Source of the DNA: Ureibacillus galli
Lineage (GTDB): Bacteria; Bacillota; Bacilli; Bacillales_A; Planococcaceae
DNA length: 61,698 nucleotides
Direction of reading: 5' to 3'
NCBI RefSeq assembly: GCF_014836845.1
Contig: NZ_JACSQA010000021.1
Location: forward strand, 1 to 61,698
The notes beneath the pieces were generated by a model that did no database searches, had not been told where the DNA came from, and saw only the letters and a program-made list of their open reading frames with translations. Positions 17,428 to 26,658 of this stretch are shown piece by piece. The first letter of the stretch is position 1; every line of letters starts with the position of its first letter. Made by a program: the position numbers and the translations under genes.

Positions 17428-18741
17428 TCATTCTTTATATATGAAAGCAGTAAATCTTCTAACCTTTTAGGTACATAATCCACCTGTGTTCTCTTCATGA
17501 TTTTCCCTAAAATCTCAGCTGCATCTTCTTCTTTAAAGAACCTGTTTCTAACGTAGCAATCGTTACTACAAAACTTCCGCTTAATGCACTTAATGCTACA
17601 ACAATAATTAAAATATTACTTGTAAGCCCTGCTTCTACCATAGCTTGCCCTAAAACAATACCACCAACAATCCCCATCGATTGCGCAACTTTAGTTGGAA
17701 GACGCGCACCAGCTTCTCTTAATAAATCAATTATAATTTCCAATAATAAGGCTTCTAAAATAGGCGGGAAAGGAATTTGTGCCCTTGACTGACAAAATGT
17801 AACTAGTAACTTTGATGGAATTACCTCATAATGAAACGTAACGGCAGCCACATAAATTGCAGTAAATAATATAGATAGCACCATAGAAATCATACGTAGC
17901 CATCGAAGAACTGTACTTAATATCCACCTTAAATAAACGTCTTCGGTAGTTTCAAAAAAGCTAAAGAATGTTGATGGACAAATAACTGCAGTTGGACTTC
18001 GATCAACAAAAATAGCAACTTTCCCATTATTTATGGAATAGATTACTCTATCAGGTAATTCAGACATTAAATACTGAGGAAAAAATGAGTAAGGATTATC
18101 ATCTAAAAACTGTGCCAAAACTGAACTATCCATTATATCATCTATATCTATATTATTTAGCCTATCCTTAATCGAGGTAACAAGCTCAGGGTCAACAATA
18201 TCATTTAAATAAACAATTCTTACTTTCTGCTTTACACGTTCACCTAGTTCTATTTCATCACTTACTAAATTAGGATTAGAAATATTATGCTTAATACTTT
18301 AATATTTGTGGATAATGATTCCGTAAAAGATATTTTAGGACCATAAACAAGAGATTCAGTTTCCGCTTTTCCAAGTGACCTTTCAACAGAATCACCAACA
18401 CCAGCGAATAGTCCTTTTTTTTCAAAAGGGAAATAAATAAAAGTGAAACCATCCAATATATACTTTGAAATATCATTTGTTTCAACTAGTTCTTTAACTT
18501 CGGTAATTGGTAAATGTTCAAACAAGTAATTTAGATTAATTTCTTCAGATGTAGAATTATTTAAGAAAGAAATAATATTTTTTTCTATTGATATACGGTT
18601 AACAAGAATCTTTAAAAAGTACAATTCAATTGTTTTATTTCCGACTGTTACGGTTCTATTAACTAAATCAGGAGAGTTAGATAATTGTTTTTTAATACTT
18701 TCAACATCAATTTGCTTAGCCTGTTTTTTAAAAAAATTCAC
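17428..18741 (-). pseudogene. Spore germinant receptor A subunit (GerA family), disrupted
   Basis: The N-terminal part (18741 to about 18300) matches the GerA cytoplasmic domain, with FPFEKKGLFAGVGDSVERSLG and SLVYGPKISFTESL. The frame then shifts near 18295. It resumes as ISNPNLVSDEIELGERVKQK and continues through the membrane region (DRSPTAVICPSTFFSFFET, RAQIPFPPILEALLLE, REAGARLPTKVAQSMGIVGG). After SGSFVV the family sequence is lost. A last piece in another frame (AAEILGKIMKRTQVDYVP) ends at 17428 and I cannot place it. So the gene has at least two lesions and cannot make a normal receptor. GerA proteins sit in the spore inner membrane and sense germinants. Confidence 0.8.
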
Positions 18742-18878
18742 ATAAATCCCCCTTATACTCCAAATTTAACCATTAATATTTTTCACAATATAAAATTTCT
18801 TATATACATAACTTTCCTTGTATATTTTTTAATTCTAAGAAGAAAATATATGTGATAAAAAAACAAGGAGTGATTAGT

Positions 18879-19319
18879 ATGTCATTAATACCGTATGATC
18901 CATTTAGACAACTAGCAAATATGAGAAGAAATTTTGACCGTTTTTTCTCTGACTTCCCTCTAGATCTTGGGATGGAAAACAATAATTTTGGTAATATCAG
19001 AGTTGATGTGCATGAAACTGAAAATGAAGTAATTGCTTCATGTGATATTCCAGGTCTTGAGAAAAAGGAAGATGTAAATATTGATATTGAAAATAATATG
19101 TTAAGCATCAACGGTACCATCAATAAAACAAATGAGATTAAAGAAGAAAATATGTATAGAAAAGAACGCTATACAGGTAGCTTTCATAGGACTGTATCCT
19201 TGCCAAGCCCTGTATCTAATGAAGGAGTAAAAGCTACCTATAAAAACGGTGTTCTTGAAGTCAGAATGCCAAAGAAAACAAATGATAACAAAAAGAAAAT
19301 TGATGTGGACTTTCACTAA
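18879..19319 (+). CDS. Small heat shock protein, Hsp20/alpha-crystallin family
   Basis: 146 residues from the ATG at 18879, preceded by AAGGAGTGATT. The start at 18852 is not needed. The N-terminus (LIPYDPFRQLANMRRNFDRF) and the alpha-crystallin core (RVDVHETENEVIASCDIPG, then the GVLEVRMPKK box) are complete. Length is usual for the family. It is an ATP-independent holdase, and members in bacilli include spore coat and forespore proteins. It is intact although its neighbours are broken. It overlaps the next small frame (TAAATG). Confidence 0.9.
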   Translation: MSLIPYDPFRQLANMRRNFDRFFSDFPLDLGMENNNFGNIRVDVHETENEVIASCDIPGLEKKEDVNIDIENNMLSINGTINKTNEIKEENMYRKERYTGSFHRTVSLPSPVSNEGVKATYKNGVLEVRMPKKTNDNKKKIDVDFH

Positions 19320-19499
19320 ATGAGTAAACTATTACCTGTTATGAAAGAGTTCGGCAAAGATTACTTGCAAGAAATAGCTAATGAACAACCAGATTTAGTT
19401 GATTTACTTATTTTAACTGTACATTTACCCTCTCATAAGAAAAAATTTATATTAAAGCAGTTAAATGATGATATTAAGAAATCTTTTCTCATACAATAA
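19320..19499 (+). CDS. Small hypothetical protein downstream of hsp20
   Basis: A 59-residue frame beginning one base after the hsp20 stop (TAAATGAG). The product is amphipathic and charged: MSKLLPVMKEFGKDYLQEI, then a leucine-rich DLVDLLILTV stretch and a lysine-rich end. No separate ribosome binding site is needed if translation is coupled. I recognise no family. Confidence 0.45.
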   Translation: MSKLLPVMKEFGKDYLQEIANEQPDLVDLLILTVHLPSHKKKFILKQLNDDIKKSFLIQ

Positions 19500-19570
19500 T
19501 GTATTACATTTGCATTACTTCATAAATTGAAGTAATGCTTTTATGTTTATAAAAGGGAGGGAAATTCACC

Positions 19571-19813
19571 TTCGCAGTCATAAAAGCTACTGAAGAAGAC
19601 GTTAAACTATTAGCACGTTTAATTCGTGCAGAAGCTGAAGGAGAAGGAAAGTTAGGTATGTTAATGGTTGGAAATGTAGCTGTAAACCGAGTGCGCTCAA
19701 GATGCTTTGACTTTGAAGATATTAACTCAATTAGAAGAATGGTTTTCAGGTACTTCCTTGGTCGAATAGTCTTTCAATTCGCTGTCTTATTCAACATGAT
19801 AAATAGATTATAA
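19571..19813 (+). pseudogene. Truncated spore cortex-lytic enzyme (CwlJ-like)
   Basis: The frame reads AVIKATEEDVKLLARLIRA, then EGEGKLGMLMVGNVAVNRVR, which matches the start of CwlJ-type hydrolase_2 enzymes. The expected ATG is replaced by TTC at 19571, although GGGAGGG lies upstream. Homology stops after about 58 codons (IRRMVF), and unrelated codons run to a stop at 19811. The C-terminal half with the rest of the catalytic fold is absent. It is non-functional. Confidence 0.75.
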
Positions 19814-19816
19814 GTC

Positions 19817-19846
19817 AGTCCCCATCTTTTTTAATAGGTGGGGACT
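19817..19846. terminator. Terminator-like hairpin between convergent genes
   Basis: AGTCCCCA pairs with TGGGGACT around a T-rich loop. It sits between the cwlJ remnant and the convergent catalase gene. T runs after the stem are short, so strength is doubtful. Confidence 0.45.
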
Positions 19847-19877
19847 GTTTGACGCTTACTTTCCTACAAAAAATCCA

Positions 19878-20768
19878 TTATAAATTTTCCATTAGACGTT
19901 TTTTGATTAATTCATAATCGTCCCTAGTAATACCAGGAGCAAATTCTTCAGGTAACTCCTCTAAGTTTGGAATTGGTCCGCCTTCAGGAGTACCAATTTT
20001 CACTTCAAGCGGTTGCCCATTTTCCGGATTTGTTCCTTTCCAAATCATTCCGATATCCCTGTATTCTGTTTCGCTCCATGTGTATAGCACATTGCTTAAG
20101 CCTTTTTCTATGAACGGTCTGGCATAATCAAATTTTGAGTTATCAAGATTTGGAACTGGAAGCATTTTCGTCAAGTCTATCCCTGTAGCAATTTCGATTG
20201 CTTTCGCATAGGCGAGGATATGTGTTCCTCCACGAACAAGTAAATACCCAATCATGGTTCTAGCAACTGGGTTATCAGTCATCTCATAAACTCTCATTTT
20301 ATGTGTACGTGCACCAATCTCTAGAAAAAAGTTATGTGTTAAATCTAAAACCAGATTTCCACTATTAAAAACATTATCACCAGTCCAAGGTCTTCCCATT
20401 GAATCACCTGGTATAGCCGTTTGAGCTGTAGAAATAAAATGGTAGGTGTTTCTCGCATCCTTTCCATTTTGAAGTGGAGTGATATCCGGATTCCCTGGAA
20501 AAGTATTACCTACCGATAACAAATTAATCGTATTAGAAACAAGTTCTACATGACCAAATTCTTCTGCTGTAATGCTTGCCACTAACTCATAGAATGGTTT
20601 TAGCTTTTTTTTATTTCTGAAGTTAAAAGACTGAAACATATAGTTATTTAAGGTAGACATCTCCCCAAACTTGCCACCCAAGAGTTCTTGTACTGCTGCT
20701 GCAGCATTCATATCGCCGTGTGCGGGTATAGGAAGTTCAATTGCCAATTTATTTATTCTTTTAAACAT
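19878..20768 (-). CDS. Manganese catalase
   Basis: 296 residues, complete length for the dimanganese catalase family. Expected metal ligands are visible: E36 in FGEMST, E70 and H73 in TAEEFGHVE, a glutamate in FFLEIGARTHKMR, and a histidine in GGTHILAY. The enzyme splits hydrogen peroxide without haem. Related proteins are found in spore coats. The start follows GGAGGGGAAATA. It lies 24 bp after a YuzF-like gene, so the two are probably one sporulation-linked transcript (inference). Confidence 0.93.
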   Translation of the reverse strand: MFKRINKLAIELPIPAHGDMNAAAAVQELLGGKFGEMSTLNNYMFQSFNFRNKKKLKPFYELVASITAEEFGHVELVSNTINLLSVGNTFPGNPDITPLQNGKDARNTYHFISTAQTAIPGDSMGRPWTGDNVFNSGNLVLDLTHNFFLEIGARTHKMRVYEMTDNPVARTMIGYLLVRGGTHILAYAKAIEIATGIDLTKMLPVPNLDNSKFDYARPFIEKGLSNVLYTWSETEYRDIGMIWKGTNPENGQPLEVKIGTPEGGPIPNLEELPEEFAPGITRDDYELIKKRLMENL

Positions 20769-20792
20769 TATTTCCCCTCCACTTTCTTTTTG

Positions 20793-21005
20793 TTAACCAG
20801 GAAAAACCCAAATAATTTGCTGGGTACGAATAAAAAAGGGAGTTCCGTTAGATTCGACAACAATGTGATCTGGCAATACATTTTTCAATGAGCCACGAAC
20901 GCTACCTCTTATGGTTTGGACAGTAACCAATTTACCAACAATGGTTGTTAATGTCTGATAAACATATGGATCATAAAAGCTTAACAGGTTGTTGTTGTTT
21001 GTCAT
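20793..21005 (-). CDS. YuzF-like DUF2642 protein
   Basis: 70 residues with the compact core VGKLVTVQTIRGSVRGSLK, then PDHIVV and FFIRTQQIIWVFP, as in the DUF2642 family (B. subtilis YuzF). Such Sm-like small beta barrels are common in sporulation-associated and coat proteins. Exact function is not known. AGGAGGATC precedes the ATG. It is the first gene of a pair with the manganese catalase. Confidence 0.75.
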   Translation of the reverse strand: MTNNNNLLSFYDPYVYQTLTTIVGKLVTVQTIRGSVRGSLKNVLPDHIVVESNGTPFFIRTQQIIWVFPG

Positions 21006-21216
21006 TTAGATCCTCCTATTCTAAAGTCATTCTTACTGAGTATATGTTTCTCGATATGAAAAAAGACTGAAAAACAACTGTTCAATTTGACTCTTGTTGT
21101 TAAATACTATCCTGAAAATAATAAACGGCAATAGCACATTTTTTGCAATACGAAACTAGGCCTAGCAATACCCAATTTTTTAAACTGGACCTAGGCATGA
21201 CTAATCTAATCCTTTT

Positions 21217-21441
21217 ATGTACGAATTTACACTATGGCTCGCATACGCCGATGTAATTGACAATAAAATTGAAAAGATAAAGCAAGGGCTTGTAGAGTTC
21301 CAGAATAAACTTTATGGCACAGGTAATGCCATTCAAAGTATAACGAAAACTCTTGACAAACTATTTCAACGTCAGGATAAACTGTTTCAACGTCAAGACA
21401 ATATTATCAAGCTACTGGAAGTTGTGTATAACAATTTATAA
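21217..21441 (+). CDS. Short hypothetical frame with a 21-bp internal repeat
   Basis: A 74-residue frame without a clear ribosome binding site. It contains a tandem KLFQRQD heptad made by a 21-bp DNA repeat around 21360-21405, and is predicted to be a coiled coil. It sits in a stretch of gene scraps, so it may be a fragment of a longer coiled-coil protein. Not recognised. Confidence 0.3.
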   Translation: MYEFTLWLAYADVIDNKIEKIKQGLVEFQNKLYGTGNAIQSITKTLDKLFQRQDKLFQRQDNIIKLLEVVYNNL

Positions 21442-21470
21442 TTGTATGGAACACCAGTAAATCTCGTGCC

Positions 21471-21846
21471 TATTTCAAAAATTAGAAGTCATTAAGCCGC
21501 ACTCGAAAGATGGACAAAGATATATTGAAGTTGTATTTATTTATCGCTTTGAAAAATCTGTTGAAACATGTGCCGATATGATTAATTGCGACAGGAGCAC
21601 CTAATTGGTATGTAAATAAATTAGCAGCAGAGTTAAGCAACAAAGGTGATGACAAACTATTCAAAACCTTATCATTACTTATTCCAGAGGAAGAATTAAA
21701 ACCAGAATTAAAGAGTATAAAGGGTGGCTATAAAGATATTGATGTGGTCACTGTTTCCGAACAACTAAATCAAAAAGGGATACTGGAGGATGTGGGCGGC
21801 GTAACACCTAAAATTTCGCCCACATCTCGATTTCAGACATATAAAT
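21471..21846 (+). pseudogene. Gene scraps (recombinase-like tail and DnaB-N-like piece)
   Basis: One frame reads LEVIKPHSKDGQRYIEVVF up to a stop near 21601. A second reads APNWYVNKLAAELSNKG, then DIDVVTVSEQLNQKG and ILEDVGGV, to a stop near 21846. The latter end resembles the N-terminal domain of DnaB-type replicative helicases. Both lack starts. These look like leftovers of mobile DNA, but the assignments are weak. Confidence 0.3.
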
Positions 21847-21886
21847 AACCCTCAAAAATGCCGTCAAACAAGCATTCTCGAGGGTT
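21847..21886. terminator. Terminator-like hairpin
   Basis: AACCCTC pairs with GAGGGTT, with extra AATGC/GCATT pairing inside. It follows the scraps directly and precedes repeat R2. Confidence 0.5.
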
Positions 21887-21904
21887 TCAATTATTATTTT
21901 TGTC

Positions 21905-22224
21905 CATTTAAAAAAAACTCACCACATCTTTACCCCACGCAAACCCGCATTCCACCGTTGGCGTTTAAAATAAAGTCACGCTATCTTCCCCTCATTTTCA
22001 CACATTTCCGATCTCGTTTTGACCGTTTTTCCACCCTTTTTTCACGCTTTTTGTTCACGTTTTTTTCGATTTAAAAAGAAGTAGAGTAGAAATAAGGATG
22101 CCAGGAACCGAGTAATGACAAGGGTTTCAGGGATTTTTGATACAGAACTTTATTTTAAACATGAAATAAAAGATGTTGCGACTTTTTTATAAAGTACAGG
22201 ACTTTATTTTGGGGTTACAACACC
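21905..22224. repeat. Direct repeat copy R2
   Basis: This is the second copy of the sequence at 16852, gap-free and about 96% identical. It ends in GGGGTTACAACACC (22211-22224). The same 14 bases occur at 22668-22681, where they include the rlmCD stop codon. Confidence 0.9.
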
Positions 22225-22262
22225 TGTACAACCATAATAATGTACTGCTAAAAAATCCCATT

Positions 22263-22681
22263 CAAACCCGCATTCCTACGTTACGAGTTAAAATAAAGTA
22301 TTGCACGAAACCATCATTTTCTCAATTTTCTTCTCACTTTTTTCTGCCACGACTTTATTTTTTTGATAATAAAGTCGTGGTATTTCTTGCTTTTCTTCCT
22401 GTCTTTTTCTCTTGCTTTTTCTCACTCTTTTTCATGCTTTTGGGGTTCTTACGAACCCCTCACACTTTCTATCCAACCCTGAAACCGTAAGGTTTCCACC
22501 CTACTTTCTCCCGCTTTTTCATTCATGCAAAAAAGGATGGGATTCCTGTTCCCACCCTTTCATTCTTGCTTTTTCTTCCTGCCTTTGTCCACACGTTTTC
22601 CACAGGCATATCAGAACTTTGTTTTGATTTTGCTATGGGTTTGTTTTGTGGCACAGGAGATTATTATGGGGTTACAACACC
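22263..22681. repeat. Diverged third repeat copy (R3) ending inside rlmCD
   Basis: It starts with CAAACCCGCATTCC, then a diverged CGTT...TTAAAATAAAGT as in R1/R2, and ends with GGGGTTACAACACC. The middle is different and longer (about 405 bases against 271 in R2). No gene lies in 22225-22671. The stretch is pyrimidine-rich on the plus strand and holds the hairpins listed separately. Confidence 0.55.
22347..22496. repeat. Cluster of three perfect hairpins downstream of rlmCD
   Basis: CCACGACTTTATT at 22347-22359 pairs perfectly with 22368-22380. GGGGTTC at 22442-22448 pairs with 22453-22459 around TTAC. GAAACC at 22481-22486 pairs with 22491-22496 around GTAA. None has a clean U tract, so they may be structural or recombination-related rather than terminators. 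Confidence 0.6.
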
Positions 22682-24036
22682 CTTGACATCAACACCACAC
22701 ACTCCACATGTGTCGTTTGCGGAAACATGTCAACTGGTTGGATTTCTTTTGTTTTGTAGCCGCCATCTTCGAGTACCCGTAAGTCCCGCGCTAAGGTCGC
22801 TGGATTACAGGAAACATAAACCACTCGTTTTGGTTTCTGTTCAATGATAGTATTGAGCAATGCCTCATCGCAGCCTTTTCGTGGTGGATCAACGACTAAT
22901 ACATCCGCTTTTTTACCTTCAGCATACCAACGAGGGATTACTTCCTCTGCTGGGCCGGCTTCAAAATACGTATTTGTAAAGCCGTTTAATTCGGCGTTAC
23001 GTTTAGCATCTTCAATGGCTTGTTCTACAATTTCTACACCTAGCACTTGTTTCGCTTTCTCTGCTAAAAATAACGATATCGTCCCAATCCCACAATAAGC
23101 ATCAATAACCGTTTCATCCCCAGATAATTGGGCATAATCTAACGCTTGCTTATATAGCACTTCTGTTTGTACTGGATTCACTTGGTAGAAGGAACGAGCT
23201 GAAATTTCAAAGCGGACATTACCGATCGTATCCTCAATAAAATCTTTTCCCCAAAGGGTAATCGTTTCATTTCCTAAAATCACATTCGTTTTTTCAATAT
23301 TGACGTTTTGTACAATCGATGTCACATTTGGGACAAGCTTACGGATCAATGCGATTGCTGCTTCTTTTTGTGGGAACTTATGTTTATTTGTCACTAACAC
23401 AACCATTACTTCCCCTGTTGCTCGCCCTTTTCGAACAACGACGTGGCGAAGCATACCTCGATGGGACTCTTCATTATATGGTTGTAAACCGATGTCCATT
23501 AGTTCCTTTTTTAAGTTCGCCATCATTTTATCTGCTTCTTCTACTTGGATAATACAACGTTCCATATCGACGATTTCATGGGTTTTTGATTTATAAAATC
23601 CAGCAATCGGTCCCGTTTCCGTTTGAGTAAATGGAATTTGGGATTTATTACGATAATTCCATGGATCTTGCATCCCTTTAACCGGTAGTACTTGCGCATC
23701 GATTTTGCCAATCCGTTTCATGACGTTACGAACCATGTTTTCTTTCCATTTCAGCTGCCCTTCATAAGATAGATGTTGCAGCTGACAACCACCGCATTTT
23801 CCAAAATAAATACATGGGGCTTTCACTCGGTCGGGAGATTGTTCTTTTATGTCTACGATTTTTGCAAAACCGTAATTTTTTAAAGTTTTTAATACATGTA
23901 CTTCAACCGTTTCTTGCGGAAGGGCGCCTTGAATAAATAACGGGTAACCGTCGATTTTCGCCACACCATTTCCATCATGGGTTAAGTCTTCTACTAAAAC
24001 GATTTTTCGATCATTTTTCTTTACTGGTGCTACCAT
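22672..24036 (-). CDS. rlmCD: 23S rRNA (uracil-C5)-methyltransferase RlmCD
   Basis: 454 residues from the ATG at 24036, which follows TGGAGGACG. A TRAM RNA-binding domain covers about 10-66. Iron-sulfur cysteines are at 75, 81 and 84, plus one near 162. The Rossmann methyltransferase part has DAYCGIGTISLFLA, VVDPPRKGCD and the nucleophile region YVSCNPATLARDL. In B. subtilis the single enzyme YefA methylates two uracils of 23S rRNA. The last codons (GGT GTT GTA A on the minus strand) are duplicated in repeat R2, marking the 3' end as a probable insertion site whose coding sequence was preserved. Confidence 0.93.
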   Translation of the reverse strand: MVAPVKKNDRKIVLVEDLTHDGNGVAKIDGYPLFIQGALPQETVEVHVLKTLKNYGFAKIVDIKEQSPDRVKAPCIYFGKCGGCQLQHLSYEGQLKWKENMVRNVMKRIGKIDAQVLPVKGMQDPWNYRNKSQIPFTQTETGPIAGFYKSKTHEIVDMERCIIQVEEADKMMANLKKELMDIGLQPYNEESHRGMLRHVVVRKGRATGEVMVVLVTNKHKFPQKEAAIALIRKLVPNVTSIVQNVNIEKTNVILGNETITLWGKDFIEDTIGNVRFEISARSFYQVNPVQTEVLYKQALDYAQLSGDETVIDAYCGIGTISLFLAEKAKQVLGVEIVEQAIEDAKRNAELNGFTNTYFEAGPAEEVIPRWYAEGKKADVLVVDPPRKGCDEALLNTIIEQKPKRVVYVSCNPATLARDLRVLEDGGYKTKEIQPVDMFPQTTHVECVVLMSRVL

Positions 24037-24150
24037 GTTCCGTCCTCCATTCAATTCTTCTATTGTAAAACAAGTGGAGGGTAAAAATCTCTACTTTTGC
24101 ACGAAATTTATCTCATTTTAAAAAAAGAGCTACTTTACAGCAGCCCTTCC

Positions 24151-24264
24151 TCATTTTGAATCTTCTTCCCTTACGATTTTATCCATCGGTGCTAAAATAA
24201 ACGCCAGCACAATTGATACAATGGTCATTATAAAAGGGGCGACAAATATCATAAACTCATTCAT
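24151..24264 (-). CDS. cydS: Cytochrome bd oxidase small subunit CydS
   Basis: A 37-residue single-span membrane protein (MNEFMIFVAPFIMTIVS, then a short polar tail). AGGAGGGATAT precedes the ATG, and the gene starts 12 bp after cydB. Size, topology and position match CydS of bacillus bd oxidases, which stabilises haem b558 in the complex. Confidence 0.8.
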   Translation of the reverse strand: MNEFMIFVAPFIMTIVSIVLAFILAPMDKIVREEDSK

Positions 24265-24276
24265 TTTATATCCCTC

Positions 24277-25302
24277 CTATGCATGATCGTTACTCTTGCC
24301 AGTAACATAGTCTTTATTAAATAAAAATAAACGGAACAGTAAGTAAAGGGATGGGAGCAATAAACATAAGCCCAGTATAAAGACAATGACTAAAGCAATT
24401 GCCATCTCTTTATTTGTAAATCCCTCATGGATCGTTAAATAGGGATACAACAAATATGGATAATGGGAACCACCATAGGCAAAAAAGGCAAAGAAAAATT
24501 GTAGTATTAATAAAATAACTGCTAAACCATACGACCGCTTTTTCCAAATAAGCCAAACGGTAACTAAAAATAATAAACCTGAAAGAGCAAACAATGGCCA
24601 TATAGCAATGATATTTTCATAATGTTCTACATTATGACCACGTAGCTCAACGATAATCCCAAATGCCGTAATAATTAATGGGATCGACCAAATGAGAGCA
24701 TACTTTCTCATTAAATTGCTTGCATCTATATCCTTTGCTTTCCATGCGTACCAAGTTAAAAAGACCGCCGAAATATAAAGGACTGCAGAAATACTTAAAA
24801 GCACTATACTCCAGGAAAGGGGGCTCGTATACAATTTCCAATAGTCTAATACAGGGTGCCCATCTACCACCTCAACAAAGCCACCTTCTGAAATGGTAAA
24901 AACGACTGAAAGGGATGCAGGAATTAATAACCCCGCTAGCCCATAGGCAAAGGCATACCCTTTATGGCCAGCCGAACCATAGGACTCAAAAGCATAATAG
25001 GATCCTCGAATGCCTAATAACACTAATGAGATGCTTACAGGTACTAGTAAAATCGTTCCATAATAAAAAGCCGTTTGAGGAAAGAATCCCACAATTCCTA
25101 CGAAAAAAAATACAAGAAATACGTTCGTTACTTCCCAAACCGGTGACAAATAGCGCTTAATGATTTCCGTTAAAATGTGGGACCGATCGGTTAATAAACT
25201 ATAGGCATTAAAAAATCCTGCTCCAAAATCAATGGATGCCACAATAACATAACCAAATAGAAATATCCATAATACTGAAATTCCTAACACTTCGAGATTC
25301 AT
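24277..25302 (-). CDS. cydB: Cytochrome bd ubiquinol/menaquinol oxidase subunit II
   Basis: 341 residues with eight or nine hydrophobic helices. It opens with LGISVLWIFLFGYVIVASIDFGAG, the CydB signature. It is the structural subunit that pairs with CydA in the plasma membrane, where quinol is oxidised and oxygen reduced at high affinity. It overlaps cydA by four bases and is followed by cydS. No cydCD transporter genes are in the window. Confidence 0.95.
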   Translation of the reverse strand: MNLEVLGISVLWIFLFGYVIVASIDFGAGFFNAYSLLTDRSHILTEIIKRYLSPVWEVTNVFLVFFFVGIVGFFPQTAFYYGTILLVPVSISLVLLGIRGSYYAFESYGSAGHKGYAFAYGLAGLLIPASLSVVFTISEGGFVEVVDGHPVLDYWKLYTSPLSWSIVLLSISAVLYISAVFLTWYAWKAKDIDASNLMRKYALIWSIPLIITAFGIIVELRGHNVEHYENIIAIWPLFALSGLLFLVTVWLIWKKRSYGLAVILLILQFFFAFFAYGGSHYPYLLYPYLTIHEGFTNKEMAIALVIVFILGLCLLLPSLYLLFRLFLFNKDYVTGKSNDHA

Positions 25303-26645
25303 CGCACCTCACCACCTTTTTCCGATTCCCGGTCTTCAATTTCCTTTTCAATAGGATTGGAACGGAACATTCTTGATAAGACGACGATACTCCCAATCCC
25401 TAGCACAATATATAAAATACAAAATAGCAGGAGCATCAAATCCACGTTTCCACTTGTTGTTGCCCCTTGTTCCGTTCGCATAATACCTCGTAATATCCAC
25501 GGTTGCCTTCCGACCTCTGCTAACCACCAACCTGCTTCTATAGCAATGACCGATAACGGACCGCCTGCTACAACAACCCAGCGATACCATTTGCTTGCGA
25601 TAAACGACCAGCCACGCCATTTTCCAACTAAATAAACAAGGGAAACGAGAACCATGAACATACCGATAAACACCATCAAATTAAACAAATAATGGATATA
25701 AAGCGGAGGTCTTTCATCTTCAGGAAACTCATTTAACCCCATTACTTCGGCCATCGGATTACTAAAGGCTAATATACTTAACCCATATGGGATGGTGATT
25801 TCATACTTTACCTCTCCATCATTCATAACCCCGAAAAGAATGAGATCTGCACCCTTTTCCGTCTCAAAATGCCATTCGGCAGCAGCTAACTTTTCTGGCT
25901 GATACTCTGCTAAATATTTTCCAGAAAAGTCTCCAATTATCGCAGATGCAATCGAAAAAATAAGACCACATTTCATAACGAGATAGAGAGCTTTTTTATG
26001 ATAAATATGATTTGATCCCTTTAATAAACGGAAGGCTGCAATCGATGCCAGTATAAACGCTGCCGTCATAAAGGCTGTAACAAGTACATGGGTTACTTTA
26101 GTTGGCATTGCAGGGTTAAACATTGCAATTAATGGTTGAATATTGACTAGCTTCCCGTTTACGATGTCAAACCCTTGAGGAGCATTCATAAATGAATTAA
26201 CGATTGTGATAAAAACCGCGGACATCGATGCTCCGATCGCAACTGGGATCAGCAACAACATATGCTTTTTTTGACTATCAAAACGGTCCCACGTGTATAA
26301 GTAAATTCCTAAGAAAATTGCTTCAAAGAAAAACGCAAAGGTTTCCATAAATAAAGGTAACGAAATGACTTGTCCCGCTAGCTCCATGAAGTTTGGCCAT
26401 AATAGCGAAAGCTGTAATCCAATTGCCGTCCCCGTTACGACCCCAACGGCAACTGTAATAACAAATCCTCTTGCCCAGCGTCTTGCCAGTAAAATATAAT
26501 GTTCATCATTATTTCGGTACCCGACCCATTGGGCAATCATAATCATTAAAGGAACACCAACTCCAATCGTTGCATAAATAATATGAAACGATAGAGTAGT
26601 TTCAGTGAGTACTCGACTCCAAAACACCGTTGATTCGTTAATCAA
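25299..26645 (-). CDS. cydA: Cytochrome bd oxidase subunit I
   Basis: 448 residues, the short-Q-loop type usual in bacilli. The haem-ligand region FHIIYATIGVGVPLMIMIAQ and a GRQPWILRGIMRTEQGA motif are present. The start is TTG at 26645 after GGGAGGAC. No ATG is nearby, which suggests weak or regulated initiation. A 30-residue membrane frame lies 13 bp upstream. The subunit oxidises quinol and carries haems b558, b595 and d. Confidence 0.95.
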   Translation of the reverse strand: MINESTVFWSRVLTETTLSFHIIYATIGVGVPLMIMIAQWVGYRNNDEHYILLARRWARGFVITVAVGVVTGTAIGLQLSLLWPNFMELAGQVISLPLFMETFAFFFEAIFLGIYLYTWDRFDSQKKHMLLLIPVAIGASMSAVFITIVNSFMNAPQGFDIVNGKLVNIQPLIAMFNPAMPTKVTHVLVTAFMTAAFILASIAAFRLLKGSNHIYHKKALYLVMKCGLIFSIASAIIGDFSGKYLAEYQPEKLAAAEWHFETEKGADLILFGVMNDGEVKYEITIPYGLSILAFSNPMAEVMGLNEFPEDERPPLYIHYLFNLMVFIGMFMVLVSLVYLVGKWRGWSFIASKWYRWVVVAGGPLSVIAIEAGWWLAEVGRQPWILRGIMRTEQGATTSGNVDLMLLLFCILYIVLGIGSIVVLSRMFRSNPIEKEIEDRESEKGGEVR

Positions 26646-26658
26646 AAATAAGTCCTCC

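Noticed and set aside
22173-22627. Overlapping Phe/Leu/Ser-rich plus-strand frames after the repeats
   Set aside because: Pyrimidine-rich DNA gives open frames without starts or domains. The region is better explained by repeats and hairpins.
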